Assembly (NCBI GenBank): GCA_028284935.1
Contig: JANQQQ010000012.1
Location: 372,001 to 436,000 of the forward strand
DNA: 64,000 bases
Direction: 5' to 3'
Source of the DNA: Croceivirga sp.
GTDB lineage: Bacteria > Bacteroidota > Bacteroidia > Flavobacteriales > Flavobacteriaceae
The notes below the pieces were generated by a model that was not told the origin of the DNA, searched no databases, and saw only the letters and a program-made list of their open reading frames with translations. Position 1 is the stretch's first letter. Each line of letters starts with the position of its first letter. The translations under genes and the position numbers were made by a program. This document shows positions 9,843 to 18,584 of this stretch, one piece after another.

Positions 9843-10619
9843 GTGTCAAAAATTGTACTTCAAGGTTTTTTGTATGATGAAAAATCCTCCTTTAAAAAAG
9901 GACCTGCCTTAGCTCCTCCTATGATTCGTGAGGCCTATCATTCGGAATCTTCAAATTATTTTGCGGAGGATGGAATGGAAGTTCTTCCAAGCCACTTTGA
10001 GGATATGGGGGATTTTACCATTCAAGATTATTTTGACATTGAATCAATTACAAAAGAACATCTCAAAAAAGGATTGCCGATTTTGACATTGGGCGGTGAC
10101 CATTCCATTACCTATCCCATTTTAAAGGCATTACATCAAAAGCATGGTCAATTGTCCATACTCCATATTGATGCCCACAGCGACCTTTATGGTGACTTTG
10201 AAGGCGACCCCTTTTCCCACGCCTGTCCTTTCCATAATATTTTAAGGGAAGGTATTTCTTCCAATGTAACCCAAGTGGGCATCCGCACACTTAATCATGA
10301 ACAACGAACCCATGCAGTAAAGTATGGAGTCCACATTTGCGAAATGAAGGATTTTGAAAAATTCAACATGCCCAATTATGAGCGACCCATTTATCTATCA
10401 TTGGATATTGATGCCCTAGATCCGGCTTTTGCTCCAGGGGTGTCACACCATGAGCCCGGTGGATTCACCACTAGACAAGTGCTAAAAATAATTCAGGATA
10501 TTCCCGTTCCCATTCTAGGGGCAGATATTGTGGAATATAATCCAAACAGGGATATTAATGGAATGACGGCAATGGTCTGCGCCAAACTGTTTAAGGAAAT
10601 TGTGGTCAAGATGCTTTAA
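9843..10619 (+). CDS. Ureohydrolase family protein (agmatinase/arginase/formimidoylglutamase type)
   Basis: 258 residues starting with GTG at 9843; no in-frame ATG lies at a suitable place. All six ligands of the binuclear Mn site are present: H87 (GGDHS), D110, H112 and D114 (DAHSD), D188 and D190 (SLDIDALDPAFAPG). The enzyme hydrolyses a guanidino or formimino group (agmatine, arginine or formiminoglutamate). The short N-terminus and the SHHEPGG motif (residues 201-207) in the substrate region favour the agmatinase branch, but this cannot be settled by eye. It is a single gene whose stop abuts that of the convergent ferredoxin gene. Confidence 0.88.
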   Translation: MSKIVLQGFLYDEKSSFKKGPALAPPMIREAYHSESSNYFAEDGMEVLPSHFEDMGDFTIQDYFDIESITKEHLKKGLPILTLGGDHSITYPILKALHQKHGQLSILHIDAHSDLYGDFEGDPFSHACPFHNILREGISSNVTQVGIRTLNHEQRTHAVKYGVHICEMKDFEKFNMPNYERPIYLSLDIDALDPAFAPGVSHHEPGGFTTRQVLKIIQDIPVPILGADIVEYNPNRDINGMTAMVCAKLFKEIVVKML

Positions 10620-10973
10620 TCAACCATCAGGGTGCATGAACTTTTGCTTACCCAACAATTCTTCCTCGGTCTCTACCCTATCCTCATCGGGTACACAGCA
10701 ATCCACGGGACAAACCGCCGCACACTGAGGTTCCTCATGGAAGCCCATGCATTCCGTACATTTGTCCGGAGATATGTAATAAATCTCGTCGCTTATGGGT
10801 TCTTGTACTTCATCTGCGTTGACGGCCTTGCCATCGGGTAATACAACATTTCCCGTAAGTGAAGTTCCGTCACTATAACGCCATTCATCGGCGCCTTCGT
10901 AGATTGCGGTATTGGGGCACTCTGGTTCACAAGCGCCACAATTGATGCATTCATCAGTTATGATAATGGCCAT
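10620..10973 (-). CDS. Ferredoxin with two [4Fe-4S] cluster motifs
   Basis: 117 residues, very acidic. The first motif is CxxCxxCxxxCP at C9, C12, C15 and C19. The second is the stretched CxxC-x8-CxxxC form at C72, C75, C84 and C88, with C92/C93 next to it, typical of Alv-type or YfhL-like dicluster ferredoxins with an insert. It is a soluble electron carrier. It is divergent from the acyl-CoA reductase gene (70 bases between starts), and this pairing is often seen in Flavobacteria, which suggests but does not prove a shared redox role. Confidence 0.92.
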   Translation of the reverse strand: MAIIITDECINCGACEPECPNTAIYEGADEWRYSDGTSLTGNVVLPDGKAVNADEVQEPISDEIYYISPDKCTECMGFHEEPQCAAVCPVDCCVPDEDRVETEEELLGKQKFMHPDG

Positions 10974-11004
10974 GACAATTCCTTTTTCAATGCGTAATTT
11001 TACA

Positions 11005-11035
11005 CAAAATTAAACCCTAGAACGCTAGTCTACAA
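11005..11035 (-). promoter_or_regulatory. Promoter of the ferredoxin gene (TTG-N20-TAATTTTG)
   Basis: On the minus strand a TTG (11033-11035) is followed after 20 bases by TAATTTTG (11005-11012), an exact TAnnTTTG -7 box. The predicted transcript start is near 11000, about 25 bases before the ferredoxin ATG. Confidence 0.6.
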
Positions 11036-11043
11036 ATTTCCGC

Positions 11044-12090
11044 ATGGCTTATCCTGAACATTTAGAGGCTTTTATTCAACTGGGCGCGTTATTTAACCAA
11101 TTTTATGAAAGTGATACTATTGAAAATGACCGCTGGTCGTCCGAGTTGGACGATATTCTAAGAAAGGCGGAGCAACAAAATAGTTGGTATACCCGGGATA
11201 ATCTCTTACATGCATTATCCCATTGGAGCAAGCAGTTGCAGGAATCTCAAATAAAGGACTGGCAAAGTGCTTATCAAAACAAGGTGCCCCCTTCTTCAAA
11301 GACAGTGGCCATCATCATGGCCGGCAATATTCCTCTGGTAGGTTTTCACGATTTTTTATGTGTGCTTTTTACGGGTCACAACGTACTGGTCAAATTATCC
11401 TCGAACGATTCCATGATACTTCCTTTTGTAAAAAAATTTCTGGTGCATCATGATGCTTCCCTAGAAAACAAAATAACATTCACCGAAGGAAAACTGACCG
11501 ATTTTAATGCCGTTATTGCCACCGGGAGCAACAATACCAGCAGGTATTTTGAATATTACTTTGGAAAATATCCAAGTATCATACGAAAAAACAGAAATTC
11601 AGTCGCCATACTCTCCGGCAATGAAAGCAGGGAGCAACTGGAAAATCTGGGGGAGGATATTTTTAGATATTTTGGATTGGGGTGCCGAAGTGTCTCTAAA
11701 TTGTTTGTCCCAAAAAACTATGCCTTTGATGCCTTCTTCCAAGCCATTTTTAAGTGGAAGCAGCTTTTGGAACACCATAAATATGTAAATAACTACGACT
11801 ACAACAAAGCCGTCTATTTGATGTCCGAACTACAGATTTTGGACAATGGCTTCCTCATACTAAAGGAAGATTCAAATTTTGCATCGCCTATAGCCACCTT
11901 ATTTTTTGAATACTATACCAATAGTCAGGTCCTGAAAGAAAGGCTACTTGAAGAAGCTAAAAACATTCAGTGCATTGTTTCCAATGGATTTGTTGAAAAT
12001 GAAATTCCATTTGGGCAAACGCAAACTCCTACTTTAATGGACTATGCCGATGGTGTGGACACTGTGGAATTTCTGATGGCCCTTAAATAA
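11044..12090 (+). CDS. Acyl-CoA reductase (LuxC-like)
   Basis: 348 residues. An aldehyde-dehydrogenase-like fold is indicated by the cofactor-binding segment TVAIIMAGNIPLVGFHD (about 87-103) and the nucleophile C214 in GLGCRSVSKLFVP. LuxC-type enzymes form an acyl-enzyme thioester and reduce it with NAD(P)H to a fatty aldehyde. No luxD or luxE partner is near, so bioluminescence is not implied; fatty aldehyde or wax-type lipid metabolism is possible. It precedes serC by 80 bases and is divergent from the ferredoxin gene. Confidence 0.85.
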   Translation: MAYPEHLEAFIQLGALFNQFYESDTIENDRWSSELDDILRKAEQQNSWYTRDNLLHALSHWSKQLQESQIKDWQSAYQNKVPPSSKTVAIIMAGNIPLVGFHDFLCVLFTGHNVLVKLSSNDSMILPFVKKFLVHHDASLENKITFTEGKLTDFNAVIATGSNNTSRYFEYYFGKYPSIIRKNRNSVAILSGNESREQLENLGEDIFRYFGLGCRSVSKLFVPKNYAFDAFFQAIFKWKQLLEHHKYVNNYDYNKAVYLMSELQILDNGFLILKEDSNFASPIATLFFEYYTNSQVLKERLLEEAKNIQCIVSNGFVENEIPFGQTQTPTLMDYADGVDTVEFLMALK

Positions 12091-12170
12091 TTCCGGCACC
12101 CTTTCAATCCATAAAATTTTCAGACCTTTGCCCGCAAATTAATCTACCCCAGGTTCTAACAATTGAATGA

Positions 12171-13235
12171 ATGAAAAAACACAATTTTAGCGCTGGTCCC
12201 TGCATCCTGCCCGATTCCGTTATGAAGAAAGCTGCGGAAGCCGTGATTGAACTTGATGGCAGTGGGCTATCACTTATAGAGATTTCCCATAGAAGTGCGG
12301 CATTTGTGCAAATCATGGAAAATGCACGTACATTGGCTTTGGAATTATTGGGATTGGATGGCAAGGGATACCAAGCCTTGTTCCTTCAAGGTGGTGCCAG
12401 TTCCCAGTTTCTAAACGTCGCCTATAACCTATTGGAAACAAAGGCAGGTTATATAAATACAGGGACATGGAGTTTAAAAGCAATAAAGGAGGCCAAGTTA
12501 TTTGGGGAAATTGTGGAAGTGGCTTCTTCCCAAGAGGATAACTTTAACTATATCCCAAAAGGATATTCCATCCCTACCGACTTGGATTATTTACATCTTA
12601 CCTCCAACAATACCATTTTTGGGACACAGATTAAGGAATTTCCGACAACGGATGTTCCGTTGGTATGTGATATGAGCTCTGACATTTTTTCCCGTCGGCT
12701 TGATTTTTCAATGTTCGATATCATCTACGCCGGGGCACAGAAAAATATGGGTCCTGCGGGAACCACATTGGTAGTGGTTAAGGAAGATTTGCTCGGAAAG
12801 GTATCCAGAAAAATTCCATCCATGTTGGATTATAAGGTTCATATTGGAAAGGATAGTATGTTCAATACGCCACCTGTATTTGCTGTGTATGTGTCCATGC
12901 TTACCATGCAATGGCTAAAGGATTTAGGGGGTATTGCCGCTATAGAGGAAGTGAATGAAAAAAAGGCGAATCTTATTTACTCAGAGATTGAACTCAACCC
13001 CGTATTCTCTGGTTTTGCGGCTAAAGAGGACCGTTCCAACATGAATGCCACTTTTAATATCACGGATGATACCTTAAAGGAGACCTTTGATGAAATGTGC
13101 AAGGAAGCAGGAATCAATGGAATCAACGGCCACCGTTCCGTTGGGGGCTATCGTGCTTCCATGTACAACGCACTTCCCCTTGAGAGTGTTGGTGTTTTGG
13201 TAGACATAATGAGTGAATTGGAACGAAAAGGATAG
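12171..13235 (+). CDS. serC: Phosphoserine aminotransferase
   Basis: 354 residues. The class V aminotransferase fold shows N-terminal KHNFSAGPCILP, the phosphate-binding LQGGASSQF, and the PLP lysine K191 in GAQKNMGPAGTT. The C-terminal GHRSVGGYRASMYNA is typical of SerC. It converts 3-phosphohydroxypyruvate and glutamate to phosphoserine and 2-oxoglutarate, the second step of serine synthesis. The TAG stop is followed directly by the ATG of serA, so the two are translated as a pair. Confidence 0.96.
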   Translation: MKKHNFSAGPCILPDSVMKKAAEAVIELDGSGLSLIEISHRSAAFVQIMENARTLALELLGLDGKGYQALFLQGGASSQFLNVAYNLLETKAGYINTGTWSLKAIKEAKLFGEIVEVASSQEDNFNYIPKGYSIPTDLDYLHLTSNNTIFGTQIKEFPTTDVPLVCDMSSDIFSRRLDFSMFDIIYAGAQKNMGPAGTTLVVVKEDLLGKVSRKIPSMLDYKVHIGKDSMFNTPPVFAVYVSMLTMQWLKDLGGIAAIEEVNEKKANLIYSEIELNPVFSGFAAKEDRSNMNATFNITDDTLKETFDEMCKEAGINGINGHRSVGGYRASMYNALPLESVGVLVDIMSELERKG

Positions 13236-14189
13236 ATGATGAACATACTTGCTAATGATGGTATTTCCCAGTTGGGTAAGGAAAAATTGGAGAATGCCGG
13301 TTTTAAAGTTATCGCAACCAAGGTTGCTCAGGAACAATTGGTCAATTTTATCAATGAACATGAAATCTCAGCTTTAGTGGTTCGCAGTGCCACCCTAGTT
13401 GACAAAAAACTTATCGAGGAATGTAAGGGATTAAAATTGATAGGAAGGGGCGGTGTTGGCTTGGATAACATTGATGTGGACTATGCCAAAGCCAAGAATA
13501 TTCATGTAATCAATACCCCGGCAGCTTCCTCGGAATCCGTGGCAGAGTTGGTCATGGGGCATCTTCTAAACGGCGTGCGTTTTTTGGCCGATGCCAATAG
13601 AAATATGCCTTTGGAAGGGGACAGTAATTTTAAGAAGTTAAAAAAGTCGTACCAAGGGGGTGTTGAGCTGAAAGGGAAAACCTTAGGTATCATTGGATTT
13701 GGAAGGATTGGACAAGCGGTTGCCGAAAGGGCCATTGGAATGGGTATGGCGGTAGTCTTTCATGACTATCATCCCGAGGAAAGGGAACTCATCATGGATT
13801 TCTTTGACGGCCAGAAAGTGTCTTTTAAACTTTCAGGGGTCTCCATGGATGAACTATTACAGCAATCGGACTTTATTTCCATCCACGTGCCCCAAACCAA
13901 CGGTTATGTTATTGGTGCTTCAGAAATTGCAAAAATGAAACCCGGAGTAGGTGTCATTAATGCTGCCCGAGGGGGAGTTCTGGACGAGGTTGCCTTGGTG
14001 GATGCCCTGAATAAGGGCAAGGTTTCCTTTGCCGGTTTGGACGTTTTTGAATCGGAACCCTCTCCGGAAATAAAGATTCTGATGCACCCAAAAATATCGT
14101 TATCCCCCCATGTAGGGGGCTCCACTGTGGAAGCACAAGACCGAATTGGATTGGAACTTGCGGAGCAAATCATCTCCATTTTGGATTAA
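13236..14189 (+). CDS. serA: D-3-phosphoglycerate dehydrogenase (short form, no ACT domain)
   Basis: 317 residues. The D-2-hydroxyacid dehydrogenase fold has the Rossmann motif GFGRIG at 154-159, catalytic arginine in NAARGGVLDE, and catalytic histidine in LSPHVGGST. It oxidises 3-phosphoglycerate to 3-phosphohydroxypyruvate with NAD+, feeding SerC. The protein ends after the substrate domain, so the C-terminal ACT/serine-feedback domain of long SerA is absent and serine inhibition would need another route. The start may be the first or second ATG (13236 or 13239). The direct abutment to serC supports the assignment over other hydroxyacid dehydrogenases. Confidence 0.92.
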   Translation: MMNILANDGISQLGKEKLENAGFKVIATKVAQEQLVNFINEHEISALVVRSATLVDKKLIEECKGLKLIGRGGVGLDNIDVDYAKAKNIHVINTPAASSESVAELVMGHLLNGVRFLADANRNMPLEGDSNFKKLKKSYQGGVELKGKTLGIIGFGRIGQAVAERAIGMGMAVVFHDYHPEERELIMDFFDGQKVSFKLSGVSMDELLQQSDFISIHVPQTNGYVIGASEIAKMKPGVGVINAARGGVLDEVALVDALNKGKVSFAGLDVFESEPSPEIKILMHPKISLSPHVGGSTVEAQDRIGLELAEQIISILD

Positions 14190-14217
14190 TCACAATTTAT
14201 TAAAGTGAATTACAAGC

Positions 14218-14225
14218 TAGTTTTG
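14218..14225 (+). promoter_or_regulatory. -7 element upstream of the DUF937 gene
   Basis: TAGTTTTG matches TAnnTTTG exactly, 32 bases before the ATG at 14258. No TTG was found 17-23 bases upstream, so this is a partial promoter match. Confidence 0.45.
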
Positions 14226-14257
14226 TACATTACCGCTTTATTCTAAACACTAAGAAA

Positions 14258-14899
14258 ATGTCAGGATTATTAGATTTAATCAATAGCCCTATGGGCAAAC
14301 AGATTATTAGCGGTGTAGCTGGCCAGACCAATCAGTCCGAGAGTAAAACCGCTGATGTACTTTCCATGGCCATGCCTATTTTGATGGGTGCCATGAACCG
14401 TAACGCTTCTACACCGGAAGGGGCCCAGGGCCTTATGAATGCCCTGTCCTCCAAACATGATGGAAGTATTTTGGACAATCTGGGAGGATTGTTCAGTGGC
14501 GGCGTGGATAAAGCGGTGATGGACGATGGTGCCGGGATTTTAGGTCATATATTAGGCAATAAACAACCCCAAGTGGAAACCGCACTGAGCAGCAAATCCG
14601 GATTGGATGCTGGCTCCATTTCACAAATTCTAAAGGTGGCGGCCCCTATACTGCTTGGATTCTTGGGAAAACAAAGTCGACAGCAAAACGTTTCAAGTCC
14701 CGATGCACTGTCTGGATTATTGGGTGGCCTCATGGGTGGCGGTGGATCGGCCAACCAACAACAATCCTTGATAGAATCCCTTTTGGACAGCGATGGAGAT
14801 GGCAGCTACCTAGATGATTTAGCCGGTATGGTACTGAACAGTGGCGGCCAAAAGAAAGGTGGCCTTGGAGGATTGCTTGGCGGTCTTTTCGGGAAATAA
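14258..14899 (+). CDS. DUF937 domain-containing protein
   Basis: 213 residues, rich in Gly, Leu, Ser and Asn, with no signal peptide. The N-terminal MSGLLDLINSPMGKQII and the repeated helical segments with ADVLSMAMPILMGAMNRNA are typical of DUF937. A second similar repeat lies at about 110-150 (SISQILKVAAPILLGFLGKQ). Near the C-terminus DSDGDGSYLDD looks like a calcium-type loop, then the protein ends in Gly-Leu-Gly repeats. Function is unknown. It is followed by a strong terminator. Confidence 0.85.
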   Translation: MSGLLDLINSPMGKQIISGVAGQTNQSESKTADVLSMAMPILMGAMNRNASTPEGAQGLMNALSSKHDGSILDNLGGLFSGGVDKAVMDDGAGILGHILGNKQPQVETALSSKSGLDAGSISQILKVAAPILLGFLGKQSRQQNVSSPDALSGLLGGLMGGGGSANQQQSLIESLLDSDGDGSYLDDLAGMVLNSGGQKKGGLGGLLGGLFGK

Positions 14900-14923
14900 G
14901 TTTGAACATACTGTATATGGAAC

Positions 14924-14952
14924 AACCATTTGGCAAGCCAAATGGTTTTTTT
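14924..14952 (+). terminator. Intrinsic terminator after the DUF937 gene
   Basis: AACCATTTGG and CCAAATGGTT pair over 10 bases around a CAAG loop (14924-14947), followed by a run of seven T. Both stem and T-run are strong. Confidence 0.85.
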
Positions 14953-14988
14953 ATATGACAAAGTCAAGGTATACCCTATTTTTGAAAT

Positions 14989-15504
14989 ATGGAACGCATA
15001 AAAAAGCGATGGGAAATCACCAAGGAATGGCAACTGCTATTCCCTGTTCTTGGCACGCTCATGGTCGTTGCAACCGCTTACTTGATTACGAGGAGGTTGC
15101 TACACGGTTATGAATTGAACAATACCGCTTGGGAGTGGCCATTTACCGTATTCCTCACAACTGCAGGGGGGTATCTGATCCTCAAGATCTGCTTTTGGTG
15201 TTTTAAGAAGTTGGAAAACAAATGGAAAGTGGGACATAAATGGGAAATGATCGCCATTTTTATCGTCTTTGCCATAACCGGAAGCGTTTCTGCAAAACTG
15301 GCGGAACCCCTGACCCATTGGATAGGTATTGAAAAGGAAACCTCAAATCCCTGGTTGTATTGGCCCGTTCGCATTGTCGTCATATTACCTATCTACCAGG
15401 TTATTCTCGTCATCATCGGATGGTTCTTTGGCCAATTTACCTTCTTTTGGGGCTTTTCAAAGAAAATGCTGGCGCGCATGGGATTGGGATTTCTTTTTAA
15501 ATAG
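14989..15504 (+). CDS. Small multi-span membrane protein (possibly DUF6787 family)
   Basis: 171 residues with four clear hydrophobic segments at about 14-36, 47-69, 84-104 and 124-155, a basic N-terminus (MERIKKRWEITKEWQ) and many aromatic residues next to the membrane (WKVGHKWEM, GWFFGQFTFFWGF). This resembles an uncharacterised flavobacterial membrane family that I recall as DUF6787; the label is tentative. No catalytic motif is visible. It stands alone after a terminator and upstream of the His-rich gene. Confidence 0.6.
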   Translation: MERIKKRWEITKEWQLLFPVLGTLMVVATAYLITRRLLHGYELNNTAWEWPFTVFLTTAGGYLILKICFWCFKKLENKWKVGHKWEMIAIFIVFAITGSVSAKLAEPLTHWIGIEKETSNPWLYWPVRIVVILPIYQVILVIIGWFFGQFTFFWGFSKKMLARMGLGFLFK

Positions 15505-15555
15505 ATTGAATAAAAATTAATTGCTTTTTAACACTAATTTTTTCCGCAAAAAAGC

Positions 15556-15563
15556 TAGCTTTG
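15556..15563 (+). promoter_or_regulatory. -7 element directly before the His-rich gene
   Basis: TAGCTTTG matches TAnnTTTG exactly and ends 6 bases before the ATG at 15570. Transcription would start at about the A of the ATG, so the mRNA may be leaderless. No TTG was found at the usual -33 distance. Confidence 0.45.
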
Positions 15564-15569
15564 CCGCTT

Positions 15570-15956
15570 ATGGCCGTGAGAAAATTAACGTATTCCTTTA
15601 TTCTTCTGGCCTTGATCGTCTTCAAGGTTTTTGCTACCGGTATACATCTCCATCTACATCATAAACATGGGCACGGCTCTTATCAACACTTTGGCCTTCA
15701 TCATAGCAACTGCGGACATGAACATCATCATGAAAATGATAATGATAAGGGGCATGATGATGAAGATGATTGCAAGCTTTGTGAAAACGCAATGTTTGTC
15801 TTTAATGCTGAGTTTTCCCTAGACACAGCTTTACACTTGGTAAAAACTATTGATGTAGTCGAATTTCATCAACCAAAAGACGACTATACTAGTGTACTTT
15901 TAACCTTTTTTCTAAATCGTGGTCGTTTTGTAAGACCCCCACCTCCCCTCTCCTAG
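15570..15956 (+). CDS. Histidine-rich exported small protein, likely metal binding
   Basis: 128 residues from the ATG at 15570; the in-frame TTG nine bases earlier would fall inside the -7 element and is unlikely. A hydrophobic N-terminal segment (LTYSFILLALIVFKVFATG) works as a signal peptide or anchor. Residues about 25-65 are packed with histidine (HLHLHHKHGHG, GHEHHHENDNDKGH) and acidic residues and end in a CxxC (DDCKLCENA). The C-terminus ends in a proline run. This layout (signal, His/Asp-rich stretch, CxLC) is typical of periplasmic metal-binding proteins encoded before metal-transporting TonB receptors, and here a TonB receptor follows within 80 bases. Binding of zinc or copper is an inference. 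Confidence 0.7.
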   Translation: MAVRKLTYSFILLALIVFKVFATGIHLHLHHKHGHGSYQHFGLHHSNCGHEHHHENDNDKGHDDEDDCKLCENAMFVFNAEFSLDTALHLVKTIDVVEFHQPKDDYTSVLLTFFLNRGRFVRPPPPLS

Positions 15957-16036
15957 TCAGGGATGTAACTCTACCTGCAGCTATCCTATTATAGTTGGTG
16001 GGTTTTCACTTATTAGCAAATTAAAATCAAAATTCA

Positions 16037-18457
16037 ATGAAGCTCAAGCTTCTTGTGCTATATATTTTATTGGGCAGCTCACTATGGGTAAGTGCTCAAA
16101 GTGTTTCCTGTATCTATTCGGTTAGTGGAAAGGTATTGGATATGGATACCAACGAGCCCGTACCCAACGCCGTTGTTCAAGTGGATGGCGTAGAAAAATA
16201 TACCACTACCGATTTCAATGGAAATTTCAAAATTGACGGGTTATGTTCAGAAACGAATACGTTGATTTTTTCAAGCATCGGCTATGCCGATTCCAGGGAG
16301 GAACATGACCATGGTGCAGATTTCCGTTTTTATTTGAAGCAGGAAGTTACGGGCTTGGAAGAAGTGACCATTGAAGCTGAACGTGCCAAGCAAAAAGGCA
16401 CAAAAACCATTGCCCAGGTCACTGTAGGTAAAACCGAAATTGCCAACAATTCCACACAATCCTTGGCTGCTGTTTTATCCAAACAACAAGGGGTAACCTT
16501 TATTTCAACGGGAAATAATGTTCAGTTACCCGTCATTCACGGTCTCTATGGCAATAGGATTTTGGTGCTCAATAACAGCCTAAAACATGGTTTTCAGAAT
16601 TGGGGTACCGATCATGCCCCGGAGATTGACATTACTTCCGCCAATAGCATTACGGTAATAAAAGGAGCCGCTGGGGTGCGCTACGGCCCTGAAGCCTTGG
16701 GAGGTGCCATTGTTGTTGAGCCAAACCCTTTACTGCTCAACAATCCACTCAATGGTAAACTTGGAACGGGGTATGAAACCAATGGTCGTGGGTACAATGC
16801 TAACTTCAAAATAGAACAGGGGACGGAAAATTGGAGTTATTATGCAAACGGTAAATATATAAGGGTTGGTGATAGACAAGCACCAAATTACAATCTAACC
16901 AATACCGGAAAGGAAGAAAGTGCCTTCGGTTTAGGTGCCTTATACCATTTGGATAAATGGGATTTTAAGGTGCATTACAGTTTTGTAGATCAGAATTTGG
17001 CCGTGCTGCGAGCATCATTCGTCAGCAGTCCGGAAGCCATTAGAAGAGCCTTCAATGCGGAGACCCCTGAGCCTGCCAATTCCCTCTCCTATTCCATCAA
17101 TCCTCCCAATCAAGCCACCCAACATCACTTAGGAAAGGCCGAAATAAATTGGTGGTATTCGGAAACTGGAAAGCTTACCCTAATTGGAGGGGTACAATTG
17201 AACAAAAGGGATGAGTTTGATGTACGCAGAAATTCAGAACTACCTATAATTGATTTGGATTTACTTACGTATGATTATCAATTGGAATGGAAGCATCCAA
17301 AATGGAAAGGTCTGGACGGTTTGATAGGGGTGCAATACTTTAGTCAAAATAACGACAATAATCCCGGTACACAGACCACCCCATTTATTCCCAATTACAA
17401 TACGGATCGGTTCAGTGCTTTTGCGGTAGAAAGTTTGGATTTTGGGAAAAATACCCTCGAAGCAGGCATCCGTTTTGATTTTGAGACCAATGATGTCCGG
17501 GGGCGGGAGACCAATCAAGATATTTTTAGGGACAACTATAGCTTTACCAATTTTACGGCCTCCTTGGGTTACGTACGGCAACTATCCGAGAACAGTATCT
17601 TTAGGTCCAACCTAGGATCTGCTTGGCGCACTCCCAATGTAGCCGAGCTTTTCAGCTTTGGACAGGAAGGTTTCCGCTTAATCTATGGTATGCTTAGGTA
17701 TACAGAGACAGATGGTCCCATACCCATTGATACAAGTGAGGTAACACTTTTGGAAGAAAGCGATGTGGAACCGGAACGAGGTGTTAAATTCATCAATGAA
17801 CTTGAAATCAATAAAAATGGAAATTCACATAACCTAACCGTCTATTCCCATTATATTGAGAACTTCATCTTTGATCGACCCATAGGGGTTTCAGGAACAA
17901 TCAGGGGTCCAACCACTGCTTTCATTTACAATCAGGTGGATGCCTTGTTCTTGGGTATGGATTACAGTTGGAGAAGAGCATGGACAAAACAAATTTCAGG
18001 AACCTTTGGAATTAATTATTTATGGTCAAGAAATATTGGGGATAATGAACCTTTGATCAACCAACCTCCTATTTCCACCAGTTATGAATTGCAATGGGAC
18101 CAAGGAAAATGGTGGGTATTTGATTCCTCAAAATGGTCCATTCGTCCCAGCTATACCTTTGAGCAATTTCAGGCCCCGCGAACGGTCACCATTGGAAGTC
18201 TGATCGACGGAACTTCATTGTTAACTCCTGATGCCGAAATTTTTGATTTTACCGATCCTCCCGAAGGTTATTTTCTACTGGACCTATCCTGGAATTTGAG
18301 TTGGAACAACCTTAGTGCCGGAATCAGGGTACAAAACCTTTTGAACACGAGCTATCGGGATTACCTGAACGAGTTGCGATATTTTGCTGATGAACCCGGC
18401 AGGAACCTCATTTTTTCGTTGAACTACCAATTTAAATCCAAAAAAGCTATGAAATAA
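16037..18457 (+). CDS. TonB-dependent outer-membrane receptor, probably for a metal
   Basis: 806 residues. Signal peptide MKLKLLVLYILLGSSLWVSA; residues about 25-105 form a carboxypeptidase-regulatory-like domain (VSGKVLDMDTNEPVPNAVV); the plug domain follows (about 120-235, with SITVIKGAAGVRYGPEALGGAI); the rest is a beta-barrel ending in an aromatic residue (ILFSLNYQF region). Such receptors import iron chelates, cobalamin, glycans or metals using TonB energy. The His-rich neighbour upstream and the acidic lipoprotein downstream, with a zinc-type operator between, favour zinc or another divalent metal. The substrate is not proven by the sequence. Confidence 0.88.
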   Translation: MKLKLLVLYILLGSSLWVSAQSVSCIYSVSGKVLDMDTNEPVPNAVVQVDGVEKYTTTDFNGNFKIDGLCSETNTLIFSSIGYADSREEHDHGADFRFYLKQEVTGLEEVTIEAERAKQKGTKTIAQVTVGKTEIANNSTQSLAAVLSKQQGVTFISTGNNVQLPVIHGLYGNRILVLNNSLKHGFQNWGTDHAPEIDITSANSITVIKGAAGVRYGPEALGGAIVVEPNPLLLNNPLNGKLGTGYETNGRGYNANFKIEQGTENWSYYANGKYIRVGDRQAPNYNLTNTGKEESAFGLGALYHLDKWDFKVHYSFVDQNLAVLRASFVSSPEAIRRAFNAETPEPANSLSYSINPPNQATQHHLGKAEINWWYSETGKLTLIGGVQLNKRDEFDVRRNSELPIIDLDLLTYDYQLEWKHPKWKGLDGLIGVQYFSQNNDNNPGTQTTPFIPNYNTDRFSAFAVESLDFGKNTLEAGIRFDFETNDVRGRETNQDIFRDNYSFTNFTASLGYVRQLSENSIFRSNLGSAWRTPNVAELFSFGQEGFRLIYGMLRYTETDGPIPIDTSEVTLLEESDVEPERGVKFINELEINKNGNSHNLTVYSHYIENFIFDRPIGVSGTIRGPTTAFIYNQVDALFLGMDYSWRRAWTKQISGTFGINYLWSRNIGDNEPLINQPPISTSYELQWDQGKWWVFDSSKWSIRPSYTFEQFQAPRTVTIGSLIDGTSLLTPDAEIFDFTDPPEGYFLLDLSWNLSWNNLSAGIRVQNLLNTSYRDYLNELRYFADEPGRNLIFSLNYQFKSKKAMK

Positions 18458-18474
18458 ACAAAAAACCTAAATGT

Positions 18475-18495
18475 AAATGCAACTCAGTTGCAAAA
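18475..18495. promoter_or_regulatory. Zur-type operator, copy 1
   Basis: The core TGCAACTCAGTTGCA (18478-18492) is a perfect odd-centred palindrome identical to the core of the copy at 39128-39148; the flanks match on the left (AAA) but not on the right. It lies between the TonB receptor and the lipoprotein gene. A weak -7 (TACCTTTA, 18522-18529) follows. The arrangement relative to the promoter differs from the other two copies. Confidence 0.7.
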
Positions 18496-18584
18496 ACTGC
18501 CCCAAATCAAAAATTCAAAAGTACCTTTACAGGAATTTATTAAACTAAAAACAAGTACAATTTTAAACCCTTAAAAAAGAAAAG

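Noticed and set aside
11044-12090. Bioluminescence (lux) function for the LuxC-like gene
   Set aside because: No luxA, luxB, luxD or luxE nearby; LuxC-like reductases are widespread in Bacteroidetes.
16037-18457. TonB receptor as a siderophore receptor
   Set aside because: No siderophore genes or Fe-specific neighbours; the His-rich gene and Zur-type operator favour a divalent metal, though this is not proven.
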